From DATCMA01 sp036563645 (GTDB lineage: Bacteria > Actinomycetota > Actinomycetes > Mycobacteriales > Micromonosporaceae), in assembly GCA_036563645.1 (NCBI GenBank), contig DATCMA010000028.1, forward strand, positions 62,001 through 126,000: a stretch of DNA of 64,000 nucleotides. Direction: 5' to 3'. The position numbers were made by a program, and so were the translations under genes. Of the stretch, positions 53,155 through 62,896 are shown in pieces (within the stretch, counting starts at the first letter, position 1; each line of letters starts with the position of its first letter). Under the pieces are notes generated by a model. That model saw only the letters and a list, made by a program, of their open reading frames with translations. It was not told the origin of the DNA and ran no database searches.

Positions 53155-54459
53155 TCACCCCTCGCTGAGCGCCGCGGCCAACTCCTCGGCGATCAAGTTG
53201 ATCTGCCAGTTCCGCGCCCCATAGCTGCGCAGCGCATTCGCGACCGATTCGACGGTGATCTCCTCAGGAGGACTCCAGGCCAGGCGTCGCACCGAATCCG
53301 GAGCGATGAGGTTCTCCGGCGGCAGACGGTGATCAGCCGCGATCCGATTGACCGTCTCCCGGCAGCGGGCGAGCCGTGCCGCCGCGGCCGGATCCCGGTC
53401 CGCCCAGCGATTCGGCGGTGGCGGCCCCTCCGAGGGGACCGGGGCCGGCAGCTCGTGGTCAGGCAGCCGACGCGCCTCGTCGAGCGCCTTCAGCCACACG
53501 TGCGCCAGCCGTCGCCCGGCGCGGCCACCGAAGCCCGGAAGGGTGAGCAGCGTCCGCTCGTCGCGGGGATCGAGCTCGGCGGCGGCGATGATCGCGGAGT
53601 CGGGGAGGACTCGGCTGGGCGCCGCGTCGCGGCGGGCGGCGATCGCGTCTCGGGCGTGCCAGATCGCGCGGACCCGGGCCTGGGCGCGCGCGCCGCGAAT
53701 GCGGTGGATACCGGAGGTCCGCCGCCAGCCCTCGGTCCGCGGCCGCGGCGGCTGACCGCCACTGGCCACGAGCGCGGCGAACTCCTCGGCCGCCCAGTCG
53801 TACTTGCCTTGCCGATGGAGCTCCTCGGCCAGCGCGTTGCGCAGGTCGATGAGCAGCTCTACGTCGAGCGCGGCGTATGCCAGCCACGGGCGCGGCAGCG
53901 GCCGGGTGGACCAGTCAGCCGCCGCGTGGTTCTTCTCCAGCGAGAAGCCGAGCAGTTGTTCGGTCAAGGTGGCGAGCCCGACCCGCTCGAAGCCGCACAG
54001 GCGCGCCGCGAGTTCGGTGTCGAAGAGCCGGCGCGGGCGCATCCCGAGCTCGGCGAGGCAGGGGAGGTCCTGGCTCGCCGCGTGCAGCACCCATTCCGCG
54101 TCGGCGATCGCGTCGTTGAGAGCCCGCAAGTCGTTGAGGGGAATCGGGTCGATCAGCGTGGTGCCGGCGCCCGTGCGGCGCAGTTGAACGAGGTAGGCCC
54201 GTTGGCTGTAGCGGTACCCCGAGGCCCGCTCAGCGTCGATCGCGACCGCGCCGGTGCCCGCGGCGAAGCGCGCAATCGTCTCGGCCAGCTCAGCCGGCGT
54301 GGTGATGGGTGTGGGCACACCCTCCCGCGGCTCGGTTAACGGCACGGGCGCGCCGGTCGCGCGGGGAGTAACCGCCCCGGAATCGGGGGTGGCGGAGGTC
54401 GTGGGCATGCCCGCTGGCTGCTGGGCCGTCCGTGTACTCCGGGATGATTCGTCGGTCAC
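53155..54459 (-). CDS. rnd: Ribonuclease D
   Basis: 3'-5' exoribonuclease that matures tRNA and other small RNA. 434 residues, GTG start. DEDDy catalytic residues are visible: Asp75 and Glu77 (VAIDAERAS), the Asp in HAASQDLPCL and YAALDVELL. One HRDC domain (about 215-295) and a second C-terminal helical domain follow. An N-terminal Pro/Thr-rich stretch of about 45 residues is predicted disordered. Confidence 0.9.
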   Translation of the reverse strand: MTDESSRSTRTAQQPAGMPTTSATPDSGAVTPRATGAPVPLTEPREGVPTPITTPAELAETIARFAAGTGAVAIDAERASGYRYSQRAYLVQLRRTGAGTTLIDPIPLNDLRALNDAIADAEWVLHAASQDLPCLAELGMRPRRLFDTELAARLCGFERVGLATLTEQLLGFSLEKNHAAADWSTRPLPRPWLAYAALDVELLIDLRNALAEELHRQGKYDWAAEEFAALVASGGQPPRPRTEGWRRTSGIHRIRGARAQARVRAIWHARDAIAARRDAAPSRVLPDSAIIAAAELDPRDERTLLTLPGFGGRAGRRLAHVWLKALDEARRLPDHELPAPVPSEGPPPPNRWADRDPAAAARLARCRETVNRIAADHRLPPENLIAPDSVRRLAWSPPEEITVESVANALRSYGARNWQINLIAEELAAALSEG

Positions 54460-54732
54460 CTTCCAACCCTATTGCGGAGACACGCGCGATGTGCAGGGGA
54501 CCTGGCTCGGCGCGTCGGGTGAAGACCACCGGCTGGATGGACGGTACGCCCCTGATGCGGCCAGGTGTCCCAGGGCTGGCTATTGCCCTGAGGCGGTTGT
54601 TATCTCCATATATGGTTCACCGATGCCGATCAGTACGCTGAGGGGCCGCTCTGGTCGTTATCACACGCACTGGGTCGGCGGTCGGGACACGGGGAAACTG
54701 GCGGTGAGGCCTCAGCGGGAGGGCGTCGACAG

Positions 54733-55635
54733 ATGGTCAATAGGCGCGATCTCGGTAGCGACGCCGGATGGGAACCCTCCCTCGGCTATCCGCGGCCTCT
54801 TGCCCCACCGGTCGGCTTCGACCCGGCGCCCGAGGCGGCCGTACGGCGGCAGCCCCGGCGCTTGGCCTGGCCCGGGGTCCTCGCGCTGCTGTTGGTGCTC
54901 GCGCTCGGCGGCGTCGTCGGGCTCCAGATCTCCGAGATCCAGCGACTTCGTGACCAGATCGCCGCGCTCGATCAACGGCTGGCTGCGGAGCAGGCGGGCG
55001 ACCGCAGCCGGTTTGAGGCGCTGGAAGGGCGGACTACCCAGTTGGAGAAGCGCGCGGGTGAGATCTTCGACCCCGAGGCGATCGCGGAGGCGGTGTTGCC
55101 CAGCGTGTTTCGGGTGACCGCCGGGGAGGTCACCGGGACCGCGTTCGCCCTCAGCGCGCCGGCCCGCGACGGCGGGACCCACCTCCTGACGAACTTCCAC
55201 GTCGTGGAATCCGTGTGGACCAGCGGCGGCCGCAGTGTGTTCCTCGAACGTCGTGACCAGCGGTTTACCGCGACGATCGTGCGCGTCGACGAGCGGAATG
55301 ACCTCGCGCAGCTCCACACTCGGGAGCGGTTCAGTGGGCTGCGCCCCGCGTCGGAGACGGTCCGCTCCGGTCAGCAGATCGTCGTCGTCGGCTCCCCGCT
55401 CGGCTTGGAGGACACGGTGACCACGGGGGTGGTCAGCGCTTTCCGCAAGTCTCCGGACGGTTCCGGCACGGTGATCCAATTTGATGCCCCGATTAATCCC
55501 GGCAATTCGGGTGGACCGGTGGTCAACCGGTCCAAGGAAGTCGTGGGCATCGCCACCGCCAAAGCCCGCGACGCCGAGGGGATCGGATTGGCGGTCCCGA
55601 TCAAGACGGCTTGCGACGTCTTCGACATCTGCTGA
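54733..55635 (+). CDS. Membrane-anchored trypsin-like serine protease (S1C, HtrA-type without PDZ)
   Basis: 300 residues, GGGAGGG before ATG 54733. A membrane helix (about 45-65), a coiled coil (about 66-110) and a protease domain with His156 (TNFHVVE), Asp190 (ERNDLAQL) and Ser259 (NPGNSGGP). No PDZ domain, so substrate recognition differs from HtrA. Three quality-control themes are near: CutRS-like genes lie 5 kb upstream, and CutRS controls such proteases in Streptomyces; linking them here is inference. Confidence 0.88.
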   Translation: MVNRRDLGSDAGWEPSLGYPRPLAPPVGFDPAPEAAVRRQPRRLAWPGVLALLLVLALGGVVGLQISEIQRLRDQIAALDQRLAAEQAGDRSRFEALEGRTTQLEKRAGEIFDPEAIAEAVLPSVFRVTAGEVTGTAFALSAPARDGGTHLLTNFHVVESVWTSGGRSVFLERRDQRFTATIVRVDERNDLAQLHTRERFSGLRPASETVRSGQQIVVVGSPLGLEDTVTTGVVSAFRKSPDGSGTVIQFDAPINPGNSGGPVVNRSKEVVGIATAKARDAEGIGLAVPIKTACDVFDIC

Positions 55636-55674
55636 CGGGCGGGGCCGCGACGCCGCGACGCGTGATCCCTCGCC

Positions 55675-56250
55675 TCACACCGTGGAGCGAGGACGTGCTT
55701 GCGGCAGCGCGGTCACCCCAGGGGGAGGTAGCCCGGCGGTGGAGGCGAGCAGCGTGCACCAGGCGTCCGTGTGGGCGGTGAAATCGTCGTTGGTCGGCGT
55801 CCACGAGGCGCGGATCTCGATATCGCCCACGGGAGGCGTGCCCGCCAGTTCGCCGAATCGGGTGGACAGGATCTGCGTCACCGTGCCGCTGAGCGCCGTG
55901 TACGCCGCGCCGTGGGCTTCCAGGGCATCAGTGAGCCAGGTCCAGCCGACGGTCGGCAGCAACGGGTCGGTGGCGAGTTCGGTTTCCACCTCGGCGGTCA
56001 CGTAGGTGACTAACCGGAGGTCGCCTTTCCACGCCTCGTGTCCCGCGGGGTCGTGGAGCAGGACGAGCCGGCCGCTGGCGACCGTGTCACCGTCGCGGAC
56101 AACGGTGGCCCCGAGCGCGAACGAGTACGGCGCGAGACCCCGCGGCGCTCCCACCTCCTCGATCTTGATCTCCCCGCGCGGGTTCGCCGCGCGTAGCCCG
56201 GCCACCGCGCGGGTGAAGGCTTCGGGGAGCACGGTTGGAGGGGAGACCAT
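55675..56250 (-). CDS. DUF3000 protein
   Basis: 191 residues. The family pattern is FTRAVAGLRAANPRGEIKIEEVGAPRGLAPYSFAL, SGRLVLLHDPAGHEAWKGDLRLVTY and the C-terminal RASWTPTNDDFTAHTDAWCTLL. It lies between rnd and hemE, the standard actinobacterial position, and diverges from hemE. Cytoplasmic; function unknown to me. Confidence 0.85.
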   Translation of the reverse strand: MVSPPTVLPEAFTRAVAGLRAANPRGEIKIEEVGAPRGLAPYSFALGATVVRDGDTVASGRLVLLHDPAGHEAWKGDLRLVTYVTAEVETELATDPLLPTVGWTWLTDALEAHGAAYTALSGTVTQILSTRFGELAGTPPVGDIEIRASWTPTNDDFTAHTDAWCTLLASTAGLPPPGVTALPQARPRSTV

Positions 56251-56390
56251 GACCGGAGAGTAAGCCGACCATAGTCCGTGGCGGGATACGGCGCGCCGAA
56301 CACACTTGCAGCGAGAGTAATCAGAACCAGCTATGGCGAGCGTAACCCGACCCGGTAGTGGTCGCTGTCCCGTCTAGCGGACATGGCACG

Positions 56391-57476
56391 ATGGCCGTGA
56401 TGACGACGATCGTGCCGGGCGGCGCAGCCCACGACGGAGCCCAGACCGGTCCCGCCGGATCGGTGTTTGTCCGCGCATGCCGAGGAGAACCGGTGCCGCG
56501 TACGCCGGTGTGGTTCATGCGCCAAGCCGGCCGGTCGCTCCCGGAGTACCGGGCCATCCGCAAAGGCATCTCCATGTTGGAGTCCTGCCGGCGGCCCGAT
56601 CTGGTCTGTGAGATCACCCTGCAACCGGTCCGCCGTCACGGCGTCGACGCGGCGATCCTCTACAGCGACATCGTCGTGCCGATCGCCGCCGCCGGCGTCG
56701 AGGTGGACATCGTGCCCGGCACCGGGCCGGTCGTCGCCGAGCCCATCCGCAGCGCCGAGCAGGTGCGGCGGCTGCCCTCGCTGACCCCGGACGACGTCTC
56801 CTACGTCGCCGAGGCGGTGCGGTTGCTCGTCGCCGAGCTCGGGTCTACACCGTTGATCGGTTTCGCGGGCGCGCCGTTTACCCTCGCCAGCTACCTGGTG
56901 GAGGGCGGTCCATCGCGCACTCACGCCCGCACCAAGGCGCTGATGTACGGCGCCCCCGACGTCTGGCACGCCCTCTGCTCCCGGCTCGCCGAGATCACCC
57001 TGGAGTTCCTCCGGGTGCAAGTCGCGGCTGGCGCGTCCGCGGTGCAGCTCTTCGACTCGTGGGCGGGGGCGCTGTCCGCGGCCGACTACCGCCGGTTCGT
57101 GCTGCCGCACTCCGCGGCGGTGCTCCGCGGGCTCGCCGACACCGGCGTGCCGCGGATCCACTTCGGTGTCGGTACCGGCGAGCTGCTCGGCGCTATGGCG
57201 GAGGCGGGCGCGGACGTCGTCGGCGTGGACTGGCGCGTGTCGCTGTCCGCGGCCATCGAGCGGATCGGGCCGGGCCGCGCCGTGCAAGGCAACCTCGACC
57301 CGTGTGTGCTGCTCGCGCCGTGGCCCGTCGTCGAGGCAGAGGTGCGGCGCGTGTTGGCGGAAGGGCGGGCGGCCTCCGGGCACATCTTCAACCTCGGCCA
57401 TGGGGTGCTTCCGGAGACGGACCCGGACGTGCTCACCCGGGTCGTCGCTCTCGTGCACGAGGCCTCGGCGCGTTAA
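56391..57476 (+). CDS. hemE: Uroporphyrinogen decarboxylase
   Basis: Decarboxylates uroporphyrinogen III to coproporphyrinogen III. 361 residues from ATG 56391; ATG 56400 is nearly as good and no ribosome-binding site decides it. Signatures PVWFMRQAGRSLPEYR, the catalytic Asp in LYSDIVVP, GFAGAPFTLASYL and FDSWAG are present. Starts the haem gene cluster hemE-hemG-chdC. Confidence 0.95.
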   Translation: MAVMTTIVPGGAAHDGAQTGPAGSVFVRACRGEPVPRTPVWFMRQAGRSLPEYRAIRKGISMLESCRRPDLVCEITLQPVRRHGVDAAILYSDIVVPIAAAGVEVDIVPGTGPVVAEPIRSAEQVRRLPSLTPDDVSYVAEAVRLLVAELGSTPLIGFAGAPFTLASYLVEGGPSRTHARTKALMYGAPDVWHALCSRLAEITLEFLRVQVAAGASAVQLFDSWAGALSAADYRRFVLPHSAAVLRGLADTGVPRIHFGVGTGELLGAMAEAGADVVGVDWRVSLSAAIERIGPGRAVQGNLDPCVLLAPWPVVEAEVRRVLAEGRAASGHIFNLGHGVLPETDPDVLTRVVALVHEASAR

Positions 57477-57493
57477 GCCCAAGGGAGGAGACG

Positions 57494-58888
57494 ATGAGGG
57501 CGATCGCGGTTGTCGGTGGGGGGATCACCGGACTCGCCGCCGCGGTCCGACTGCGCGAGCAGGCCCCAGCCGATACCCGGGTCATCGTCTTCGAAGAGAG
57601 CGCGGCGCTCGGGGGCAAACTGCGCACCGGCGAGTTCGCCGGTGGCGTGCTGGAGCGCGGCGCCGAAGCGTTCCTCACTCGGGACGCCACCGGGGGAGAC
57701 TCTCCGGCGCTCGCCTTGGCCCGGCGCGTCGGCTTGGGCGACGCGCTCACGCATCCGGCGACCACGCGCGCCGCTATCGCCGTGGACGGCCGTTTGGTCC
57801 CCGTGCCTCCCGGGACGCTGCTCGGCGTACCGGCGGACCCGACGCGGGTCGCCGCGATCGCGCGGGTGGAGACGGACCGGGACCGGGACGAGGGACGCCC
57901 GCTGCTCGAGCCCGACGAGGACGTGGCGGTGGGCGCCTTGGTGCGGCGCCGCTTCGGGGATGAGGTCGTGGATCGGCTGGTGGATCCCATGCTCGGCGGG
58001 GTCTACGCCGGGCGCGCTGACCACCTCTCGCTGGCCGCGACGATGCCCGGGCTCGCCCGCAGCGCACGGACGCACGCGACGCTGCGGGCCGCGGTTCAGG
58101 CCGCGCAAGCCGCCGCGCCGCGCGCGACTGGTCCCGTGTTCACCACGGTGATCGGCGGGCTCACCCGCCTCGTCGAGGCGGCCGCCGCCGCCAGTGGCGC
58201 CGAGGTGCGGTGCGGCGCGGCGGTGCGCGAGCTGCGCCCGACGCCGACCGGGTGGCGACTGGTCGTCGAGGCGGCCGACACCGAGCTGGTCGACGTCGAC
58301 GCGGTCATCCTGGCGGTGCCGGCGCGCGCGGCCGCCCAGCTCGTCGCGGGCGTGGACGCGGTCGCCGCCGGCCAGATCGGCGCGGTGGACTACGCGAGCA
58401 TGGCGCTGGTGTCCCTCGCCCTGCCCGGTCTCGTGCTGCCGGAGCTCTCCGGCTTTCTCGTGCCCGCGGTGGAAGGGCGGCTGGTCAAAGCGGCCACGTT
58501 CTTCAGCACGAAGTGGACGCACCTGCGGCGGGACGACGGCATCGTGATGGTGCGGGCGTCCATCGGGCGCTACGGCGAGGAGCGGGTTCTCGAGCGCGAC
58601 GACGAGGAGCTGGTCGCGGCGGTGCGTCGCGAGATCGCCGAGCTGGTGGGGGTTCCGGTGCCCACCCCGGTGGCCACGCACGTGCAGCGCTGGAGCGGCG
58701 CGCTGCCGCAGTACCCGCCGGGGCACGTGGCGCGGGTGGCGAGCGCGCGGGAGCGCCTGCGCGCGGCTCACCCGACGTTGGCGCTCGCCGGGGCCGCGTT
58801 CGACGGAGTCGGGATCCCGCTCTGCGTGCGCTCCGGCGAGTCGGCGGCGGAGCAGATTCTTTCGGCCCTGAAAGGAGTGGCGAGATGA
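57494..58888 (+). CDS. hemG: FAD-dependent protoporphyrinogen/coproporphyrinogen oxidase
   Basis: 464 residues, ATG 57494 with AGGGAGGAG upstream. Dinucleotide motif VVGGGITGL (6-14) and the HemY-type AFDGVGIPLCVRSGE C-terminus. Actinomycetes use the coproporphyrin-dependent route, where this enzyme (CgoX) oxidises coproporphyrinogen III to coproporphyrin III; the presence of ChdC next door supports that. The stop overlaps the chdC start. Confidence 0.88.
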   Translation: MRAIAVVGGGITGLAAAVRLREQAPADTRVIVFEESAALGGKLRTGEFAGGVLERGAEAFLTRDATGGDSPALALARRVGLGDALTHPATTRAAIAVDGRLVPVPPGTLLGVPADPTRVAAIARVETDRDRDEGRPLLEPDEDVAVGALVRRRFGDEVVDRLVDPMLGGVYAGRADHLSLAATMPGLARSARTHATLRAAVQAAQAAAPRATGPVFTTVIGGLTRLVEAAAAASGAEVRCGAAVRELRPTPTGWRLVVEAADTELVDVDAVILAVPARAAAQLVAGVDAVAAGQIGAVDYASMALVSLALPGLVLPELSGFLVPAVEGRLVKAATFFSTKWTHLRRDDGIVMVRASIGRYGEERVLERDDEELVAAVRREIAELVGVPVPTPVATHVQRWSGALPQYPPGHVARVASARERLRAAHPTLALAGAAFDGVGIPLCVRSGESAAEQILSALKGVAR

Positions 58889-59586
58889 GCGAGCAGATGA
58901 GCCCGGAGCGGCTGCGGGAGCTGAATGAGACGATTCGCTACTCGATGTGGTCGGTGTTCCGCGTCGACACGCCACTGCCAGCGCAGCGTCAGGACCTGAC
59001 GCACGAGGTCGAGGCGCTCCTCGAGCAGCTGGCGACGAAGGATGTGACCGTGCGCGGGACGTACGACGTCTCGGCGCTGCGCTCCGACGCCGATGTCATG
59101 GTGTGGTGGCACGCCGGGTCCAGCGACCAGCTCCAGGAGGCCTACCGGCTGTTCCGGCGCACCGCCCTGGGGCGGCACCTCGCTCCCGTGTGGTCGGCGA
59201 TGGGGCTGCACCGGCCGGCGGAGTTCAACAAGTCGCATGTTCCCGCGTTCCTCGCCGGGGAGCCGCCGCGCACCTACCTCTCCGTCTACCCGTTCATCCG
59301 CTCCTACGAGTGGTACCTCCTTCCGGAGGACGAGCGGCGGGAGATGCTCGCCGAGCACGGGCGGATGGCGCGCGGCTACCCGGATGTGCGGGCCAACACC
59401 GTCGCCTCGTTCGGGCTCAATGACTACGAGTGGCTCCTCGCCTTCGAGGCTGACGAGCTGCACCGGATCGTCGACCTCATCCGAGAGCTGCGGGGATCGC
59501 AGGCGCGCCGGCACGTGCGGGTGGAAGTGCCGTTCTTCACCGGGCGCCGCCGGCCGGTCGCCGAGTTGATCGCCAATCTCGTCTGA
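58885..59586 (+). CDS. chdC: Coproheme decarboxylase (HemQ/ChdC)
   Basis: 233 residues. Converts coproheme to haem b with hydrogen peroxide. ATG overlaps the hemG stop (ATGA) with AAAGGAG upstream. From memory of the actinobacterial (Corynebacterium) enzyme, the catalytic residues align without shift: His118 (NKSHVPAF), Tyr135 (SVYPF), Trp143 and proximal His158 (AEHGRM). Ferrochelatase CpfC is not in this window. Confidence 0.93.
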   Translation: MSEQMSPERLRELNETIRYSMWSVFRVDTPLPAQRQDLTHEVEALLEQLATKDVTVRGTYDVSALRSDADVMVWWHAGSSDQLQEAYRLFRRTALGRHLAPVWSAMGLHRPAEFNKSHVPAFLAGEPPRTYLSVYPFIRSYEWYLLPEDERREMLAEHGRMARGYPDVRANTVASFGLNDYEWLLAFEADELHRIVDLIRELRGSQARRHVRVEVPFFTGRRRPVAELIANLV

Positions 59587-59603
59587 GGGAACGCCGTGGT
59601 CGG

Positions 59604-59640
59604 GGCGCGGCACCGGCGGGGCTCCGTCGCCTGCCGCGCC
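59604..59640 (+). terminator. Terminator of the haem operon
   Basis: GGCGCGGCA (59604-59612) pairs with TGCCGCGCC (59632-59640), with an inner GGCG/CGCC stem, 18 bases after the chdC stop. Confidence 0.6.
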
Positions 59641-59676
59641 GCCGACGGCTAGGGGTCCACAGGAGACAGTGACGAC

Positions 59677-59937
59677 CTAGCTTGGCCGGCTGCCCACCGC
59701 GTCGCGCGCGAGCACGCCCTGCTCGGAGTCGACCGCTCTCGCGCAGTGGGCGCAGCAGAAGAAGCGCCCCGACACCTCGATGCCGTGTCCAACGATCTTG
59801 CATTGGCAGTGCTCGCACACGGGTGCGAGGCGGTGGATGGCGCACTCGAACGAGTCGAAGGTGTGCACGGCGCCATTCGTGGTGCGGACTTCAAACGTGA
59901 GCCAGTAGTCGTTGCCGCAGACATCACAGGTCGCCAT
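59677..59937 (-). CDS. Small zinc-ribbon protein
   Basis: 86 residues from ATG 59937 with GGGAGG 7 bases upstream. Three Cys-pairs: CDVCGNDYW, CEHCQCKI and CCAHCARAV. The layout (two ribbons, one beta-hairpin HTFDSFECAIHRLA) suggests a metal-binding protein of the kind conserved near haem genes in actinomycetes. Function unknown. It runs opposite to chdC. Confidence 0.75.
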   Translation of the reverse strand: MATCDVCGNDYWLTFEVRTTNGAVHTFDSFECAIHRLAPVCEHCQCKIVGHGIEVSGRFFCCAHCARAVDSEQGVLARDAVGSRPS

Positions 59938-60024
59938 CGGTGAACCTCCCGGGATTGCCGACACCCACCTGCAGCGTGCGGCACGCCCCGGGCCGGCACA
60001 ACCGAAATGCGGTTTTTGAGGTGA

Positions 60025-60477
60025 TCAGTCGACCATCGGTGGCCGAGTGGTTCCGTCGGTGTCCGACTGCCGCGGCGACGGTTCCAGCCGCAGGGCCACG
60101 GAGTTGATGCAGTAGCGGGTGTTCTTCGGCGTGAACCCCTCGCCGTCGAAGCGATGCCCCAGGTGCGAGTCGCAGGTGGCGCAGCGCACTTCCGTGCGGA
60201 CCATGCCGTACGAGCGGTCCTCCACGAAACGCACCGCCCCGGGCAGCGCGTCGTCGAAGCTCGGCCACCCGCAGTGGGACTCGAACTTGGTGTCGCTGGA
60301 GAAGAGCTCCGCGCCGCAAGCCCGGCAGTGGTAGACGCCGGGTGTCGTGGTGGAGACGTACTCGCCGCTCCACGGCGGTTCGGTGCCCGCCTGGCGGAGC
60401 ACCCGGAACTCCTCCGGCGAGAGCCGGACGCGCCACTCCTCCTCGCTACGCGGCAGCGAACTCTTGTCAACGGCCAT
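60025..60477 (-). CDS. msrB: Peptide methionine-(R)-S-oxide reductase MsrB
   Basis: Repairs oxidised methionine. 150 residues from ATG 60477. Zinc Cys51, Cys54, Cys99 and Cys102; catalytic Cys123 in RYCINS. The WPSF and GHRFDGEGF motifs are standard. Divergent from the PH-like gene and beside the small zinc-ribbon gene. Confidence 0.93.
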   Translation of the reverse strand: MAVDKSSLPRSEEEWRVRLSPEEFRVLRQAGTEPPWSGEYVSTTTPGVYHCRACGAELFSSDTKFESHCGWPSFDDALPGAVRFVEDRSYGMVRTEVRCATCDSHLGHRFDGEGFTPKNTRYCINSVALRLEPSPRQSDTDGTTRPPMVD

Positions 60478-60579
60478 GTCTTCACCGTACGCCGTCTCGC
60501 CCGCCGTACCCGGCGCACCGATCACCTGCGACGGCGACACCTCGTTACCCAGGGCGTGCAAACCGTTGCCCAGGGTGTT

Positions 60580-61116
60580 GTGCCACCACCCGTGTCCCAA
60601 CCGGATCCGCTGTCGGGGCCACCCGCCCCGCGGGTGCTCGCCCGCTTCCGCCCGACCGTCGGGCAGGCGATCGCTGCGGGCTTGCGGCTGGGGACGCCGG
60701 GGGCGGCGCTGATGCTCGTGGCCGCCGGGCTGGGTGCCCTCTGGCTCCCCGCCCTGATCCGGCCGGCGGTCGCGCTCGCTGTGGCGGCGCCCCTCGTGGG
60801 CGCGCTGGTCGGCATCCTGGTGCGCCCGTACGTCGGAACGAACCTCGACCGGCTCGGCGCGCACGGGCTGCCGCTGGCGCTGCGAAACTTCGCCCCCTGG
60901 AAGCTCGTGGTCGACGTCCGCGCCCAGTGGTGGGGCGGGCGTACCGTGGTAACGCTCGTGCTCGACGACGGCACGACGCAGCGGCTACCCGCGCCCTACG
61001 ATGGGGCATTCCTCGCCCGAGACCGGGACTTCGTCCCCAAACTGGCGGTGATCCGCCAGGTGTGGCAGACCTATCGGGACGCCCCGGAGCGGGCGCCGGC
61101 GGACGCCGACCGCTGA
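60580..61116 (+). CDS. Membrane protein, possible PH-like domain
   Basis: 178 residues from GTG 60580 (start uncertain). Two membrane helices (about 30-80) then a soluble region (YVGTNLDRLGAHGLPLALRNFAPWKLVVDVRAQ, VTLVLDDGTTQRLPAPYDG) whose strands fit a PH-like fold. Unknown function. It converges with the hydrolase gene. Confidence 0.6.
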   Translation: MPPPVSQPDPLSGPPAPRVLARFRPTVGQAIAAGLRLGTPGAALMLVAAGLGALWLPALIRPAVALAVAAPLVGALVGILVRPYVGTNLDRLGAHGLPLALRNFAPWKLVVDVRAQWWGGRTVVTLVLDDGTTQRLPAPYDGAFLARDRDFVPKLAVIRQVWQTYRDAPERAPADADR

Positions 61117-61141
61117 CGCGTCCCCGCGCCGCCGGTCCTCC

Positions 61142-62674
61142 TCACCGCGCCGGGCAGCGGTGCCCCTCGGGGGGCACGGTCAAGTCGATCAGGTATTGGT
61201 CGACGACGCGCACGACGCAGGGCGTCTGCGGGTAGGCGGTGTGCCCCTCGCCTTCCCAGGTGAGGACCCGTCCCACCTGGAGCATCTCGGCGAGCTTCGG
61301 TGTCTGCTCGTACGGCGTCGCCGGATCGCCCGTGGTGCCGATGATGAGGACGGGCGGCGCCCCCACGGCGGGACCGGTCGGGTAGGGGTCACGCTGGCCG
61401 GGCCAGGTGGCGCAGCTCAACATGCCGAGGGCGAGCGGAGGGCCGAACATCGGGTAGCGGGTCCGCCACTCGGACTGGAGCTGTCGGATGCGCGCGATCG
61501 AGGGGACGTGCTCGGTGTCGGTGCAGCTCACCGTGAGGTTGGCGTCGAAGAGGTTCGAGTAGCGGCCGGCGCTGTCACGCCCGGTGTACTCGTCGGCGAG
61601 TTCGAAGACCGCCGTCGGATCGCCCCGGCGCAGGTCGTCGATCGCCTGGGCGAGCTGCTGCCAGCCCATCTCGGTGTACAGCGAGGAGACCACCGCGTAG
61701 AAGATCCACCCCGCGGTCGCGGCGCGACCATCGGCGCCGCGCAGCGGGGAGCGGCGCGCCCGCTCCAGCTGCTCATCGATCACCGCCCGCGCGTCCGGGG
61801 CGATCGGGCAGCGCTGAGGGGTGCGGGAGCACCAGCGCGCGAAGCTGTCGTAGGCGCGCTCGAACCCCTTCGCCTGGCTCTCGGACCCCGCGACGATGTC
61901 CAGGCGCGGGTCGATGGCGCCGTCGAGCACGAAGGCGCGGATGTTGTGGGGGAAGAGCTGGGCGTAGGTCGCGCCGAGCAGGGTCCCGTAGGAGTAGCCG
62001 AGGTAGGTCAGCCGCTCGTCGCCGACGGCCTCGCGCACCGCGTCCATGTCGCGCGCCGCCTGCTCCGTGGAGAACAGGCGCAGCAGGTTGCCGTACCGAG
62101 TGGCGCAGCCTTCGCCGATCCGCGTGTTGAGCGCCACCAGCTCGTCGAACTCCGCCTGGCCTCGCGGATCGGGGTCGAAGCCGAAGACGGCGTCCCAGTC
62201 GGCGTCCGAGACGCACTTGATCGGAGAGGAGCGGCCGACCCCTCGCGGGTCGAAGCCGACGATGTCGAAGCGCTGCGTGATCTCCTCGGGGAGTCCGCCG
62301 AACGCCGAACCGAACGACAGGTACACCGCGGTCTCGATGCCGGAGGCGCCGGGCCCGCCGGGGTTGACCACCAGCGAACCGATCCGTTGCCGCTGCTGGT
62401 CGGAGCGGATGCGGATCAGTGCGAGCGTGAACGTCTCACCGCTGCCGCTGGTCCAGTCGCGCGGCACGTCGATGGTCGTGCACTCGTATGTCATTCCCGG
62501 CGCGCCTCGCCCCACGAGCTCCTCCGGGATCTCCGGGCACGGCGTCCACACCGGGCGGTCCGCCCCGTCCCGGGCCGAGCTGACGCGCGGTGCGAGAACG
62601 GGAACCGTGCACCCGGCCGCGAGGAGCGTGACAGCGAGGAGGGCGGCCAGCGTCAGGCGGTGGGTTCGGCGCAC
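61142..62674 (-). CDS. Secreted alpha/beta-hydrolase lipoprotein (tripeptidyl aminopeptidase-like)
   Basis: 510 residues. I choose GTG 62674, 6 bases after GGAGG; an ATG two codons earlier abuts the site. Lipobox Cys22 (LLAAGC). The nucleophile is Ser228 in GYSYG, with oxyanion motif NPGGPGASG and a C-terminal TAP-like lid domain and His in GHTAYPQ. Family members of Streptomyces release tripeptides from secreted proteins; the exact substrate here is unknown. Confidence 0.85.
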   Translation of the reverse strand: MRRTHRLTLAALLAVTLLAAGCTVPVLAPRVSSARDGADRPVWTPCPEIPEELVGRGAPGMTYECTTIDVPRDWTSGSGETFTLALIRIRSDQQRQRIGSLVVNPGGPGASGIETAVYLSFGSAFGGLPEEITQRFDIVGFDPRGVGRSSPIKCVSDADWDAVFGFDPDPRGQAEFDELVALNTRIGEGCATRYGNLLRLFSTEQAARDMDAVREAVGDERLTYLGYSYGTLLGATYAQLFPHNIRAFVLDGAIDPRLDIVAGSESQAKGFERAYDSFARWCSRTPQRCPIAPDARAVIDEQLERARRSPLRGADGRAATAGWIFYAVVSSLYTEMGWQQLAQAIDDLRRGDPTAVFELADEYTGRDSAGRYSNLFDANLTVSCTDTEHVPSIARIRQLQSEWRTRYPMFGPPLALGMLSCATWPGQRDPYPTGPAVGAPPVLIIGTTGDPATPYEQTPKLAEMLQVGRVLTWEGEGHTAYPQTPCVVRVVDQYLIDLTVPPEGHRCPAR

Positions 62675-62896
62675 GAGCATCCTCCGTGATCTTCTTTACC
62701 CTGAGGCTACGCTCGCCGGGCGCGGACGGGGGCCGCTCTGCGGGTCCTGGGCCACCCCGTGGCGGTCGCGGTGGACAGGGGTGCGGCATCTCCACGGCGG
62801 GCGGACGGCACCGCGCCGCCCGCGAACCGCGCCGGCCTCTATGAGAATGTGCGCGCCGTCCAACCGGCTGCCCGCGCGCCGGGTGCCGGCGCCGGT

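Noticed and set aside
56383..56400. Five-codon ORF ahead of hemE ending in TGATG
   Set aside because: Very short, no ribosome-binding site; likely chance.
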